A DNA stretch of 64,000 nucleotides from NCBI GenBank assembly GCA_021432635.1, contig MU270029.1, positions 620,001 to 684,000 on the forward strand. Reading direction: 5' to 3'. Numbering within the stretch: position 1 is the stretch's first letter; every line of letters starts with the position of its first letter. Made by a program: the position numbers and the translations under genes. Positions 44,150-55,670 of this stretch are shown one piece after another. Source of the stretch: Thozetella sp. PMI_491 (lineage: Eukaryota > Ascomycota > Sordariomycetes > Chaetosphaeriales > Chaetosphaeriaceae). The notes under the pieces were generated by a model. The model had not been told where the DNA came from. It saw only the letters and a list, made by a program, of their open reading frames with translations, and did not search any database.

Positions 44150-44943
44150 TTTGGCCACCGAAAGCGTTACCGTCACGTCTGTGATGGCTGTGTGTCTAGA
44201 GGGATTACGCTTGTTTTGGAGTTGGCCCATCACCCAAGGCGGCCGTTCGTTGGGGCTGTACACCATGATGGGCCTGTTTCCATTCGGACGTCAGAGAGAG
44301 GGATTGAGGAGTTTACGAAGTATGACTAGGTCGGCGTTATTTTCCCTACCTACTTGCCGCAACTGAGCTTTACCAATGCCTATTACTATTCCGAGAGATA
44401 CATAAGGGCATCCTGCCTCAGCCCCAAATTTCGAAGATGTAGTCAGTACCACATTCGAGTTTAAATATCCCGTAATCCCTTGTCACCATGCCGTTTTATG
44501 CTAGGACTTGCTGGTACTCATAAACAAGCGAGTGCATCGGTTCGTTAGGAAGCGAGGCAGGCGAGGCCGGAAAAAAGACCTTTCCCAAAAGCGTCGTGCT
44601 CGAGGTATGAGTGGAGCGCTATGATTGGCTGGTATAACGAGGTCTGTCTCAGCTGATCGCGAGTGTCCGCGGGCAATCCTTCTCCACGTCTAAATGCAGA
44701 TCCTACAATTTACTCGCTATGCATTCACCAGGGGTCGGACGGAGTGGCCGCCGCATCTGGGGCCTCATAGCCTACGTGAGGTACAAAACTCAAACGCCAG
44801 AGAGGCTATGTCCAACCCGGACAGTATAGAAGTATTATATGGCATTCCAGGAATCCGTGCACGACAAGTCTTAGAGCAGCCGTTGATCATGAAACGGGCA
44901 CATAATATACACGACTTCAACTTATAAAGAGTAGCATGCGTAT
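44150..44943. other. Convergent spacer ISH1 / permease
   Basis: These 794 bp lie between two stop codons. No gene recognised. Its TpA:ApT ratio in a hand-counted stretch (44401-44580) is close to 1, a useful control for the RIP-like region. Confidence 0.5.
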
Positions 44944-46642
44944 CTAAAAGTTGCGCCACAGCTTCTTCCACAGCGGGATATCAGCCGCAAGTTCGCCGCT
45001 CGCAAGCTCCTTGGCCTCATCGAGATCCCTCCTCTGCCCAGCTTGCAGGTCGATCTCATGTGCCCTCCAGAAGTGGGTCTTGAAGATGACCTTATACACC
45101 ACGTAGATGACGCCGAACAGCGGTAATAGGATGTAGGCATCCACAAACGTGCCCGCGTCGAAGGGCGCGAGAGTAGCCCAGCCCTGGATGAAGGCCAGGA
45201 AGATGTTGGCGCCAAGTCCGAAATATGCATTCCACGGGTAGGCAAAAGAAACAAAAGGCAGCTCAGCGGCGCTGTGACCCTGCACCTTCCAAGCACTCCG
45301 GAAGCGGATGTGAGTGAAGGAGATGGCCCCCCACACGAGGAAGGTCGAGACACCGCTCAGGTTGACGATATAGCTATAGGCCTTGGAGGCACCTGTAGAT
45401 ATGTTCATCATACTGAGCGCGCCGAAAAGATTGGTGAAAACTAGGGCCGGGATGGGCACGCCACGGCGGTCCGTCCAGCCGAGGAAGCTGGGAGCCATGC
45501 CGTCCTGAGCCATGTACAGGATGGTGCGGCTGCCGATGTAGATAGAGCTGTTAACCGCGCTGAGGCAGGTGATAAAGATGAAGGCGTTAATGAGGTGGAC
45601 GCCGCCCTCCCAGCCGGCGTTCTGGATGGCGATGGTCATGGGGCTTTTGAGAGCCCGACTTGAGCCCCCAACTAATCCAGGCGCGTTCGCGGGGCAGGTC
45701 AGGCCGAAGAACAAGGCAGAGCCCATGTAAACAAATAGGATGCGCCAGAAGACTTGCCGGATCGCGCGCGGGACGCTCGTGCGCGGGTTCTTGGTCTCGG
45801 TGGCCGCGATCGCGACCGACTCGACGCCCGCGTAGAATGTGCTGCAGAAGACGAATACAGACGCCACGCCACGGAAGCCGTCGACGAAGGCGCCGGGGTC
45901 ACGCCAGTAGGTAGTCCCGATGCCGGGCACGCCCTTGATGCCACCTGAGGTGTAGGCAAGGCTGAAAATGAAGTAGGCGACGAGGCCAAAGAGCTTGATG
46001 AGGGCCAGCCAGAATTCTGCCTCCCCAAACGTTTCCACTCCGAGCAGCTGGAATCCCATAAAGGCAAACTAGGTGGCGGGAAGTTAGGGCTAGACTTCAC
46101 GGAAGTAAATACGGCGTTGTGGGGGTGCTCACCCAGAAGATCAGAAAGTAGCCCCAGACTGGCACCTTGTCGCTCCAGAAATTTATAATGCTTGAGATGA
46201 CATTGTACTCGTTCGCGAGCACGGCGAACCAGATGATGAAGTAGTTCCAGCCCACAGCCACACCAAACGCCTTGTCGACGAAGCGGTCGGCCAGCTTGAC
46301 GAATGCGCCGCCCGTGGGGTACAGAGTGGTCAGTTCGCCGAGGCTCTGCATGATAGAGAAGGCGATCAGACCGATAACCCCGAAGCCGATGAGCAGCGAG
46401 GCCGGCCCACCGGACGAGAGGGCACCGCCCGAGCCGACCAGTAGCCCAGGTCCAATGATCCCCGCCAGAGCCATCATGGACAGGTGCCGGTTCTTGAGGC
46501 CGCGCTTGACCCCGCTGTGAGGGTCGATGGCACGGAAGTCACCCGTGTCGGACGAGTCATAGACATCGTCGGAGCCATGGGGCTCCGAGACGACGGTGTC
46601 GTCTTTTCGTGCGGGCAAAGACATGGTGCCGTAGCCTGTCAT
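44944..46642 (-). CDS. Amino-acid permease, APC superfamily YAT type (544 aa)
   Basis: This is a proton-coupled plasma-membrane amino-acid importer. Two exons: 46642..46133 and 46068..44944, joined over a 64-nt intron (GTGAGC donor, CTAAC branch, CTAG acceptor). The cytosolic N-terminus is acidic and Ser/Asp-rich with few lysines. The first helix has GIIGPGLLVGSGGALSSGGP, the glycine-rich broken helix that binds the substrate amino and carboxyl groups. LGELTTLYPTGGAFVKLADRFVDKAFGVAVGWNYF is the classic YAT signature. About twelve membrane segments can be traced. The C-terminus ends IPLWKKLWRNF, a short amphipathic tail typical of fungal permeases. Substrate range cannot be decided from sequence alone. 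An in-frame ATG at 46624 is an alternative start. Confidence 0.93.
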
Positions 46643-47439
46643 CAACGGTTCTTGAGACAGAAAGGCGAGGAGACAGGTTGGGGGAATCTGGGGAGAGCGC
46701 CGCGTGGAGGCTTCTGAGACATTTATCTAGTTTGTTCCCCACGCTCTCGCAACCGGAGGCTGAAGCCACGACCACGCACGAGGTTGGCACTCCTCTCCAC
46801 TCGTGCTGCTCCCCCAAAACTCCCAGTATGGGCGTCTCCCAGTCGATCACCTACAAGGGTTAGGGGTGCTTTCGCCATATTGCGCCATCGCCAAGTCGAG
46901 CAAATTTGGTGCTGCTGATTGGCTCGACTGCATGCCAAGGAGGCCAAGTGCCGTTGCGTCCACAGAAAACGGCAGCCGTGGCGGCGGCAACCGAAGCTGA
47001 GCAGCTGGCAGGCAAGAGCCCCCCACCTGCGATTAAGTAATGGGTGGTTTCTACTCCAACTTAGACCTCATTCAAGACAAGCGCCTCAGGGTCCAGGCCA
47101 ACGACAAGGTCTACTCGAACGAGGGACTACCTTAGGTGCCTCACTTGAGAAATGGTGGCGGTTCGTCAAATCTGGCCAAGAACATTCACGCCAAAGAGGT
47201 AGAGCAGAGCTAGGAGCTTGTTGTGAGTGAAGGTGCTATATAGCGAGAGTGTGTGCGCAATGCACCACGGATCAAGTATGTACAAGAAGAAGAGTATTTT
47301 CAGGCCACGATGCAAAATAAATATGTACGAGCGAATGTGAGGTATGCTGATGGTTTTGTGGCAGGTAACCACATGCCGCGAAGAAGCGAGCGGAACGGCA
47401 CCGTGGCGGGCATCACCACAGAACAGAGGCGACCGCCCT
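46643..47439. other. Spacer between permease and GH16 gene
   Basis: These 797 bp between two minus-strand genes hold the permease promoter and the GH16 3' end. No gene recognised. Confidence 0.5.
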
Positions 47440-48371
47440 CTAGGTAGAGGTATACTGGGAGACGTAGGCGACCTCCATCATGGCGCCGTAGCCGTCCAGA
47501 GTCGCGCTGTTGGGGTTCTTGGGCTACAGAAGGAGAAGGGTTAGCACGGAGAGCAGCCGAAAGCAAGGGGAGGATATCTTACCCAGTCACCGCCAACGGC
47601 AACGTTGAGGATGAAGTATAGCGGGCTGTGCGCCAGGGTGTTCCAGACGTTCTGGTTTCCGATGCGGGAGCCGGTGATCTGGTTGAACTGCGCACCGTCC
47701 AGGTACCAGGTGATGGACTCGGACTGCCACGTGCTCGCGGTGCGGTCGATGACGACGCGCCAAGTGTGCCAGCCCTGGTCGGGGATGGCAATATTGCCCT
47801 GGATGCCGGTGGGCTCGTTGCAGATGCCACCCGGGTACACGTCGCAGTGAGCGGTGCCGTAGCCGCGGAGGATGCCGTTGACACTCTCCATGATGTCGAT
47901 CTCGCCGCACGCCGGCCACCCGGTGCCGTGGCGGATGCTGTCGCCGAGCATCCAGAAGGCCGGCCAGATGCCCTGCTTGGTGGAGATATCATTGCTGCCG
48001 AAGCGGAGCTGCGCCTCGACCAACGTCCGCTTCCCGGCCGCCGGCGTGAAAACGTACTTGGATTCGAGACGCGCCGACGTCCAGCCGCCCGGCACGCTCG
48101 AGTCCTTCCACGGCACCAGCTGCACCGTCGACCCGCCGCTCTGCTGCACGTTCTTGTTGCTGTTGGTGTACGTCTCGAGCTCGTTGTTGACTCCCAGGTT
48201 GCCCGTGATGATGTTCCAGTTGTCCTGGTTCGGCAGGGTGCCCCCGGCGGCCGGGAAGGTGTCGGTCCACACTTGGCTGTAGCCGCTGTATGTGGGAGAG
48301 GCCCATGCGGACACCCCCACCGCGCTGACGAGCAGCGAGAGGATGGAGGCTGCGAAGGAAGGAAGCTGCAT
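47440..48371 (-). CDS. Secreted GH16 endo-beta-glucanase (290 aa)
   Basis: Two exons: 48371..47583 and 47523..47440, with a 59-nt intron (GTAAGA donor, CTAAC branch, GTAG acceptor). The N-terminus MQLPSFAASILSLLVSAVGVSA is a signal peptide with a VSA|W cleavage site. The catalytic domain has the GH16 signature GEIDIMES, with Glu157 as nucleophile, Asp159 as helper and Glu162 as acid/base. WPAFWMLG just before and WHTWRVVIDRT after are typical of laminarinase-like (beta-1,3 or 1,3/1,4) members. The last exon supplies the final strand (MMEVAYVSQYTS). There is no GPI signal or carbohydrate-binding module, so it is probably released to the medium or wall. Roles in wall remodelling or nutrition are inference. 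Confidence 0.93.
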
Positions 48372-48614
48372 TTTGTTTCTTCGGTACCTATGTACAGAGA
48401 TGTATATATATACTGTGAATGGGTAGGGACCGTACGCTTGGCGAGGCGAAGTGCTTGTATATACAGGCGAAGCGAAGAAGTAGGACGACAAGGAGGGAAC
48501 GTGGGTAGGCGGTACACGGAGCCCTGCTCTGCTGGAGGGATGGACGCTGAAACAACCTGACCAAAGGACGTCGACGACGGAGAAGGTAGCGAGGCAGCGT
48601 GGGCAGCCGCCGCG

Positions 48615-48626
48615 GTTTATATAAAC
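48615..48626 (-). promoter_or_regulatory. TATA-type element upstream of GH16 gene
   Basis: The 12-bp palindrome GTTTATATAAAC contains TATATAAA about 245 bp before the GH16 start codon, in GC-rich surroundings where it stands out. It would suit the core promoter of an inducible secreted enzyme. A second TA-rich stretch near 48400-48413 is probably in the leader. Confidence 0.5.
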
Positions 48627-50560
48627 GACATGGCGCTTCTGCCCCGGGTACCACGCCCACGAGGGCTCGATAGGATCGGCGCCGGGGTCGAAGGGGGGGA
48701 GGAAGGCCAGATCAGACGAACAGATTATGGTCAACGGGCAGGTGGGATCGCAGGGACAAGGGCGGTCGCGGCAGCATGGGGCAGAGGGTAGACTGACAAC
48801 GAACGACAGGGGCCCGGAGCCAACCGGCGGCGCGGTTGGGTAGGATCGGGTAGCATCTACAGAGGCTCGCCGGGATGGGCTGGTGGGCAGGCACGAATCT
48901 GGGGACAGAGGAAATATCAGGCCGAATGGCCGGGTGAGCAGCCAGGGGGGTCATACAATGGCGAGTATACTACCCTGCCCCGGGCCCCAGCTGGCGGGAA
49001 GCACCAACCCCGGCCAGGCGTGTCTCGGAGATCATGGTGGCACTGGAGCAGCACCAGCCAAGACACGTGGATCACCGGCCTCTTTTCGCTTCCACGCACG
49101 CGTGCATTGGCGGCCGAGGTGCCTAGCACGTCGGTAGGTGATATTGACTCCTTCGCGACGAAACCGTCGAGGTCGTAAGGGGGAGGGAGGGCAGAGAGCG
49201 AGAGGGAGGTGGTGGCCGGAGGGGTGGCGTCATCTGGTCTTGCCAGCGGGCATTGCTTCTCTTTGGCTCGGGACAGACCAACACGGCACGTCTCGGGGAT
49301 ACGCGGCAACTCGATGGTTGCACCGGGGAGGAAAAGAAACGAGAGCGTTACCGAAGCACCGCGTGCGACTCTATTGTCTCCAGGCCTGACCTCGTCTCCA
49401 GCGCTGCGGGATGTGGCGGATAGGAGAGCACGGAGTAGGCTTGCCAAAACATCTCATTTGCCCACAGGGGCCTTTCATGGGTCGTTTTGCAGGGTGGGAA
49501 CGTACCAAGGACGGCAGAGGCGCCTAGATGCTTCTCCCAGTTCAGGGGGAGGGGCAGCTCGAAAGTAGTAGTTTTTTTACGAGGTTGCCTGGCACTGGCG
49601 TCCGAGAAGTCGAGGCGCCTACTCCGGCCAGCGTCGAGCCAGCAGCTCCAGACACATCCGGGACATGTGCATGGCGTGTGGTCCGGATCGAGCAAGCAAG
49701 GCGGTGCTTCCCAAAGCGCGACGATACGCGGGGTGGTATTCGGACTGCAGTGGCTGCGGAGGCTGCAGGCGACTAGCCCAAACCCGTGGGCGTCTAATCC
49801 GTCCGGTCGATAATGTGACTGCTTGAGTGGTCGGAGGTGCCTCGGCAGACGGGCTTTGCTGGCCTGCGAGCCACACCTTGCTTCCCCTTTCTGCGTCCCC
49901 CCCCTTCCCACTCCCGGCCTAATTCCCCTAAAGCTTCTGCGAGGTACGGCGCAACCTAGGCCCAGAGCCAGGGGGGAAACGCTCGCCATTCGTTAGTGGG
50001 CTTCCGTCCCTGCAGGATCTTGTAGAATAGTGCCGAAAGGGAGCCCGGTCGAGGTCGACTAGCGGCAAAGCTTAAGAGCACGCAGTGCACAGAGCTAAAT
50101 AGTTCTGCTGCAGCCGGATAGGCAGTTCGGCCAATATTCCGGTATTCAGGAGAGGACGACCGACGTAGATTTGGGGCTATCCCCTAGAGAGAGGGCGACA
50201 CGGAGCCACATGAGAGGTGAGGAGGCAAGGCAGGTAGGGAAAGCAAGGCTAGGTTTGTACAAGTACATACAGGTGATGCTGAGAGAGAGAGAAAAGACAG
50301 GTAGGTTTGCAAACATCGAGCCCAGGTTGAGCCGCCGACCCATGGCAAGGAGGAAGAATCAGGAGAGCGCATGGTCTAGGAGGCTGTCGGGTGGGCCTGT
50401 CGGTCAGGCTACTCGATTGAGCTGTCGCGTGTGCCCGTGGCACCTCGCCGTCGAGGGATTCGATTGGGGGGCGCGGGGAATTATAGGGGTCAAGCGGCCG
50501 GGTCCAGGAGGTGACGAGTGGTGGGGTAATACCACGCCAGAATGCCACTGCACCCCCCCC

Positions 50561-50584
50561 AGCAGCCCAGCAGCCCAGCAGCCC
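50561..50584 (+). repeat. Three tandem copies of AGCAGCCC
   Basis: This is a perfect 8-bp unit repeated three times between C-rich runs, in the non-coding desert. Confidence 0.9.
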
Positions 50585-53500
50585 CCCCTAACGCCCCCCC
50601 AAACGGGCAGCGCCCAGCAGCTTGGCCGGCGGGGCTGTCACCTGCCAGGAGCGCTATTGCCATTGGATGGCTGCCTGCGGACTTGGCCACGGACCGCTCA
50701 CAGGACGCCGTCGGCACCGGGCCCAGGGCCGCCCAAGTGATTTGCTTCCATTGCTTCCATTGCTCCCCCCCGCCGCCGCGTGATCGAATCAGCGGCCCAG
50801 CACCAACGGGCCGACCGAGTCGGGCCCGCGACATGGCGACACGCTGGCCGGTGCGCGCGCTTTCATGGCATTATGTCAACAAAACTCCTAGCGTGCTTCC
50901 CAAGACCGAGACGTGGCTCATGTGAGGCGGCAACGGAGCCTGAGACACGGGGAAAGCAAAAAGAAGCGCGTGCCTCCCGGCTCTGCTCCACGTGGTGTTG
51001 TTCTGGAGCATCGGCTCGGGCGCCCCCACTTTTCCCCGGAGGTGTTGTCCTCAACATCCGGAGCGCAGCCGGATCGCCTGGCTCTCGCATCACACAGCCT
51101 CAGCCCATTCCCTACGAACCTGACGATGCAGACCGATTGCGCGCAACTCAAGGCGCTATGGCACGAAGCCAGAGCTGCCCATCTCATTTTTTTTCTTACC
51201 CCCACTGACTCGGGCAGGCGGCTGAAAACCATCCTGGTCGCCGAGCCCTTCTTCCTATGGGCGTCTTCGATGGAGCTTGCGCCGCCGGGCCGAGATACGC
51301 AGCCTTCCTCCCAACCCAGCGCCCCGCTGGCTTTACGAGGTTAAATTTCCCTTCGCGGCGGGCCCACGATGCGGCGCTTTCCCGCATCCGTCTGCCAGCA
51401 GCCTATATACTCACCAGCAGGGGTGCAACGAGGCTATGGAAGATTAAGGTCGCACCAACGTCCTCTACCCGTCTATCCCTGGCTCTGCCGCGCTTCCTTC
51501 GCCTGGCGACTTATTAAGCAGACGCGACCGGCGTAGATGGGATCGATAGCGGGACTTTTGCCCGGGGTCAAGGTACCTAGCCTGACGTCGCTTCCCATCC
51601 GAGCGGTTCCCTCCCACTCCCATACAATAATGCTACACGATTGCCACTCAACTATTGATCCTTCCTCCCATAGTCACAGCATTCGCATGCCCAAACCGCA
51701 AACGAGCGAGTCATAAGTTCCCGAACAAAGCACGCGACGTCGAGATCCGTGGACGAGAATCAGAGCCAGGTGAGCAGGGCCGTTGGCTCCAGTGCTTGCT
51801 TGGCAAGATGTGTAGCAATAGGCGTGCAGCCTCTGTGTGAATGTGAATCCTCACGTTGGTCGCGGTTTGAGGAACGAGCCAATGCATCGGAATATGTCGT
51901 GCATATCTACGCTTGCAGCGACCCTTTGCATCTCTCTGCCTAGCCCTGCGCCGTGCAGGCAGGACTGCCGCGCTTATACTCAACACGGACCCTCCCAGAT
52001 TGAATCCTTCCATGCCAATGTAGCCGCTTTTGGCAAAGTCCTCAGCCTTTGGCCTGCGCTCGCTCTACTCTCCCTACCAACGCTTACTGAAAAGCTTCCT
52101 GTACGGCCCATGTAAATGGCCCTGTTTCATATTGTCTGGCTCTTGGTATCAGGGACGGGCGGATGTCGGGACTTGCATACAAAGCTTAATGGCACTGCCA
52201 ACCGTCTCGAGATGGTTGCCAATTTCGCAAGCCCTAGGTATCCAAAGTCAGCTTTGCCCGCGTTTTGCTGGCGCCGACCGCTATGTCATGGCCCTTGTTC
52301 TCTTCCTTCATGCCGTAGTTGGAAGCCGCCGGAGCGGTTCAGCCGAGTGGCGGCTCAAATCTGATTGGGGGGCTCGAGATAGACGTAGTTATCGACACAG
52401 TCATGACTATTCTGCAGAGCTGGGGTTAGTAGAGGGCAGTTGTTGAAAAGGCAAGAGTGGACGAACGGCCTTGATCTATCTGATGCCTTGGAAGGTCAGC
52501 AACACACGACAAGGCAACAATGAATTCCTAGACATAGGTCTGAATGCCTTCCTTTCCAAAAATAAAATTAAACCTTGGAGTGACCCTCCCGGACCTGAGG
52601 AAGAGGATTGCCTACCACGTAACATGTGTTGACGCCGACGGATGCCTCTGCTCAAGCAGATGTGGTTTGGAGTTTTGGAGAGATGACAGTGTAGGACAAT
52701 CTCCCGCAGAGACGATGATGGTGTGGAACCTCCAAAAGAAGTGCCTTCATAGAAACTAGAACATGAAACGCCAAATTATCGATCTATTTCTTATACTCGA
52801 GACAACGTAGGCGGTGTAGCTGTCTCTTCCAACTACCAGCTCGCGTAGTATCATGTTGTCTCCAGCGAGACTTTCTTCCCCTTTCAGCCAGCGTCAAACC
52901 AGAAATCCCGTTATTGTACGACAATGGGCCGGCAAGCAAGGCTTTGTGTTCCGAGGCGACTTGGTCATATTTTATCGGGCATAGGGAGGACTGTTTTCAT
53001 TGACAGGAACAGACCAAGTCCATTCGTAGAGGCGAGGAGGCCTACTCTTCTTGTTGAGCTACTCAAATTTCTCACAAGCCAGCAGCAGGTGTAACAATCT
53101 GTACATGAGAGTGAGTGGATGAGCTGCAGCATGTTGCTGCTTGGGTGTGTGCGTCATTCCCTGGATTGTTTCCAAGTAACTGGCATTATTTTTGACCTCC
53201 CAATTCTCGTTTTTCTGGCGGCAAAGACTCTGCGCTGGCTTTTACTCAACGCCACACGAGTGAATGGGATCCATCCCAACTGTCAACGAACCTGAAAACA
53301 CATCCATCACGAGCACCGCGCCATGGGTATCCTTGAACCTCCAGTCAACCGCGACTTTTTCCCTTAACCCAAAGAGATATTAAAGCTAGCTCCGCGTCAT
53401 CCAAGCCCCGCCGCCCTGCACGTCGTCGTCGTCGAGTATCCCCGACTCAACTTTTGCTTCCAAGAGCTACTCCCAGAACCTGGGTTCCGCGACTGTACAC

Positions 53501-53783
53501 AATCAGACCAAGTGAGTGAAAGAATTCACCTTCCGGGTGGTTCCATGGCCCTATCCTTTTTACCAGCACGGTCTCCAGCTTTCAGAATCTCTTCCAACCC
53601 GCCCCCGCTATATCACCATCCTCTCACTGCCTTGCCTTGCCCCTCCAAATTTTTCAACACCATCTTTGTGGCTCTGAAAGACTCCGAAGAGAGATCTCGA
53701 GCCCTCAGGCAGCCATCCAAGCAGCTCTTTTTCCCCCTCTCCCGTCGCTACATAAATATTCCCTCCACCCATCCTCCTCTGCC

Positions 53784-55670
53784 ATGTCCATCCTCAACCA
53801 TCCATCCACCTCCGAAGAGGCTTCTCCCTCAACCACCTCCAACCCTTCCCAAGCTCACAAGTCCAACTCAGCCTTGTCACGTCGTCTGAGTAACGTCTGT
53901 TCGTTTGCAGGTGCCGTTGCGATGCGCCACGAGGAAGAGATGGCCGCCATGGTCGCCCACACGGCCGACCCGAGCCGTGCCGAAGACAACTCCCCCGATA
54001 TGGCCGCTCCAGGAGGCCACTTGCTGCGCGGTGCTTTCCTACCCTACGTGGTCACTTCGTGCGGCGTCAAGAACGTCGCCGCCCCCGCTGAGGACGACCT
54101 CCCAAGCCAGGTCTCGGCCCGCTCACCCGACTCGCAGGGATACGTCAAGGTCACCAAGGTCGTCCCCGTCGCCAAGCCCCACGATCGCCTCTCGCTGGAT
54201 AAGTCGTCTGAAGTCGCTGATCAGCACATCGCGAACAAGAATGGCCTCGCACAGACGGAACGGATCGTTCCGGCCCAGGTCGTGGGCCTATCGTCCATGC
54301 CTTCTACCCTCGCTGCCGTCCCGTGGGGCCCACAGCCCTTCATGGAGCAGAATCCTCGCCGCTATGCCTCGCGCCCTGCGCAGCTTCACCCGCTTCGACA
54401 GCCCACCCTCCCAGGAATCATGGACGACCTCGAGATCCGCACCCAGGCGGCTGGAATCCCGGCTTCCGACGACTACATCGATTGGAGCACGGCGCGCCCA
54501 GAGAACTCCACCTACCCCTTCTCCGTGACCCGCCCCAGCTCTCGCCACTCGTCCCAGTCGGCCACTTCGTTTTCCTACGGAGCTCGACCCAGCGGAGTCC
54601 ACTACACCCCAGAGAACGGAGTGCAGTCGAACTTTCAGCGCTACAACCAGCTGCCGAGCTCCTCCAGCCCTGCGGCCCCCGGCACCGGCAATACCTACCG
54701 TGGCTCCCAAGCCGCGGGCAACACCCCCAGCACGGAACTCAGCGACCGCACTCCTCTCTCTGACATCCGGGTTCCGCTGAACTTCCACGGTGGAGTGCGA
54801 AGCTGCATCGGATCGCATATAGCTCACGGGTTCCGCTCGCCCCTCGCGAACGTCTCGCCGTCTCCCGTGTCGTCTACTGAGACCGGCACCGGCGGCCTCG
54901 TCCAAAACCTCGACAACGTGCGCATCGCGGACGAGGAGGCGCTGCGCATCTTCCGTCCGATGGAGAGCCGCCTCCAGGTGCGCGAGGTGCGGAACCAGGC
55001 GCAGGCGTACGAGAACATGCTGTTCGGCTTCAGTCCCAACTACCGCGGCAACATCCACCTGGCTCGCAACAAGTCGGCTGACATTCCCTCTGAGAAGAAC
55101 TGCTCCCTCTTCCTGCTTGGTCTAAACGCCAAGGTCACCACCCACGAGCTGCTGAGCAGCATCCGCAACGTGGGCCGCATCTATGCCACCCACATCAACA
55201 AGCCCGAGCCCGACAAGCAGCACATGACATGCGCCGCCAAGGTGACCTTCTTCGAGCGCAAGGCGGCCGAGCGCTTTTTCGACATGTACAACGCCACTGG
55301 CTTCAAGGTGCATGGCCATCTCGAGGTCGCCCGTGTGCTGTGGAACCGGATCCGCGCTGCCGAGTCGAACGACAAGCCGCACCGCACCCGCGTGCTCCAG
55401 ATCGCCGGCCCGCCCGACCTCGTCAACCCCGAGGCGCTGACGGCCTACTTCTCTAGCAAGCTGGAGTTCCAGATCGACGAGATCATCCTGCAGGGCGCGT
55501 CGGAAGAGCGCAACGTCGTCGAGTATCGCTTCGGCAGCTACCGCTGCCAGGCCGAGGCGGCCAAGATGGCTCTCGGTCGTGAGTACCCTGACGGCAACGT
55601 CCGCACGTGGCACGGCCCTGATCCCTGCGACATTCTGGACGAGAATGGCGAGGCGATGCCGCGATATTAA
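53784..55670 (+). CDS. RRM-type RNA-binding protein of unknown role (628 aa)
   Basis: This is one uninterrupted exon. Residues 1-390 are Ser/Pro/Ala-rich and probably disordered, with several SP/TP sites and a patch PRRYASRPAQLHPLRQPTLPG. The C-terminal part is ordered. CSLFLLGLNAKVTTHELLSSIRNVGRIYATHI reads as an RRM with a weak RNP2 (LFLLGL) and a loosely conserved RNP1 region (AAKVTFFERKAAERFFD). A second, degenerate RRM-like unit follows (RTRVLQIAGPPDLVNPEALTAYFS...NVVEYRFGSYRCQAEAAKMAL). Two starts are possible: the ATG at 53784, or the ATG at 53922 (582 aa) if a 5' UTR intron runs from GTGAGT at 53512 to TTTGCAG at 53910. The frame is the same. I do not recognise a named orthologue. It is flanked by gene deserts on both sides. 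Confidence 0.85.
   Translation: MSILNHPSTSEEASPSTTSNPSQAHKSNSALSRRLSNVCSFAGAVAMRHEEEMAAMVAHTADPSRAEDNSPDMAAPGGHLLRGAFLPYVVTSCGVKNVAAPAEDDLPSQVSARSPDSQGYVKVTKVVPVAKPHDRLSLDKSSEVADQHIANKNGLAQTERIVPAQVVGLSSMPSTLAAVPWGPQPFMEQNPRRYASRPAQLHPLRQPTLPGIMDDLEIRTQAAGIPASDDYIDWSTARPENSTYPFSVTRPSSRHSSQSATSFSYGARPSGVHYTPENGVQSNFQRYNQLPSSSSPAAPGTGNTYRGSQAAGNTPSTELSDRTPLSDIRVPLNFHGGVRSCIGSHIAHGFRSPLANVSPSPVSSTETGTGGLVQNLDNVRIADEEALRIFRPMESRLQVREVRNQAQAYENMLFGFSPNYRGNIHLARNKSADIPSEKNCSLFLLGLNAKVTTHELLSSIRNVGRIYATHINKPEPDKQHMTCAAKVTFFERKAAERFFDMYNATGFKVHGHLEVARVLWNRIRAAESNDKPHRTRVLQIAGPPDLVNPEALTAYFSSKLEFQIDEIILQGASEERNVVEYRFGSYRCQAEAAKMALGREYPDGNVRTWHGPDPCDILDENGEAMPRY

Larger units (their letters stand above)
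48372..53783. other. 5.4-kb gene desert between GH16 and RRM gene
   Basis: These outward-facing neighbours share a very long spacer. I checked the open frames on both strands and recognise no domain or plausible multi-exon gene. It holds a TATA element near the GH16 start, an 8-bp tandem repeat at 50561, and a pyrimidine-rich stretch before the RRM gene with a strong donor (GTGAGT at 53512). A non-coding transcript or a long leader is possible. Confidence 0.5.

Noticed and set aside
53637-53783. Upstream in-frame extension of the RRM protein
   Set aside because: It has no ATG before 53784 and lies in a likely leader.
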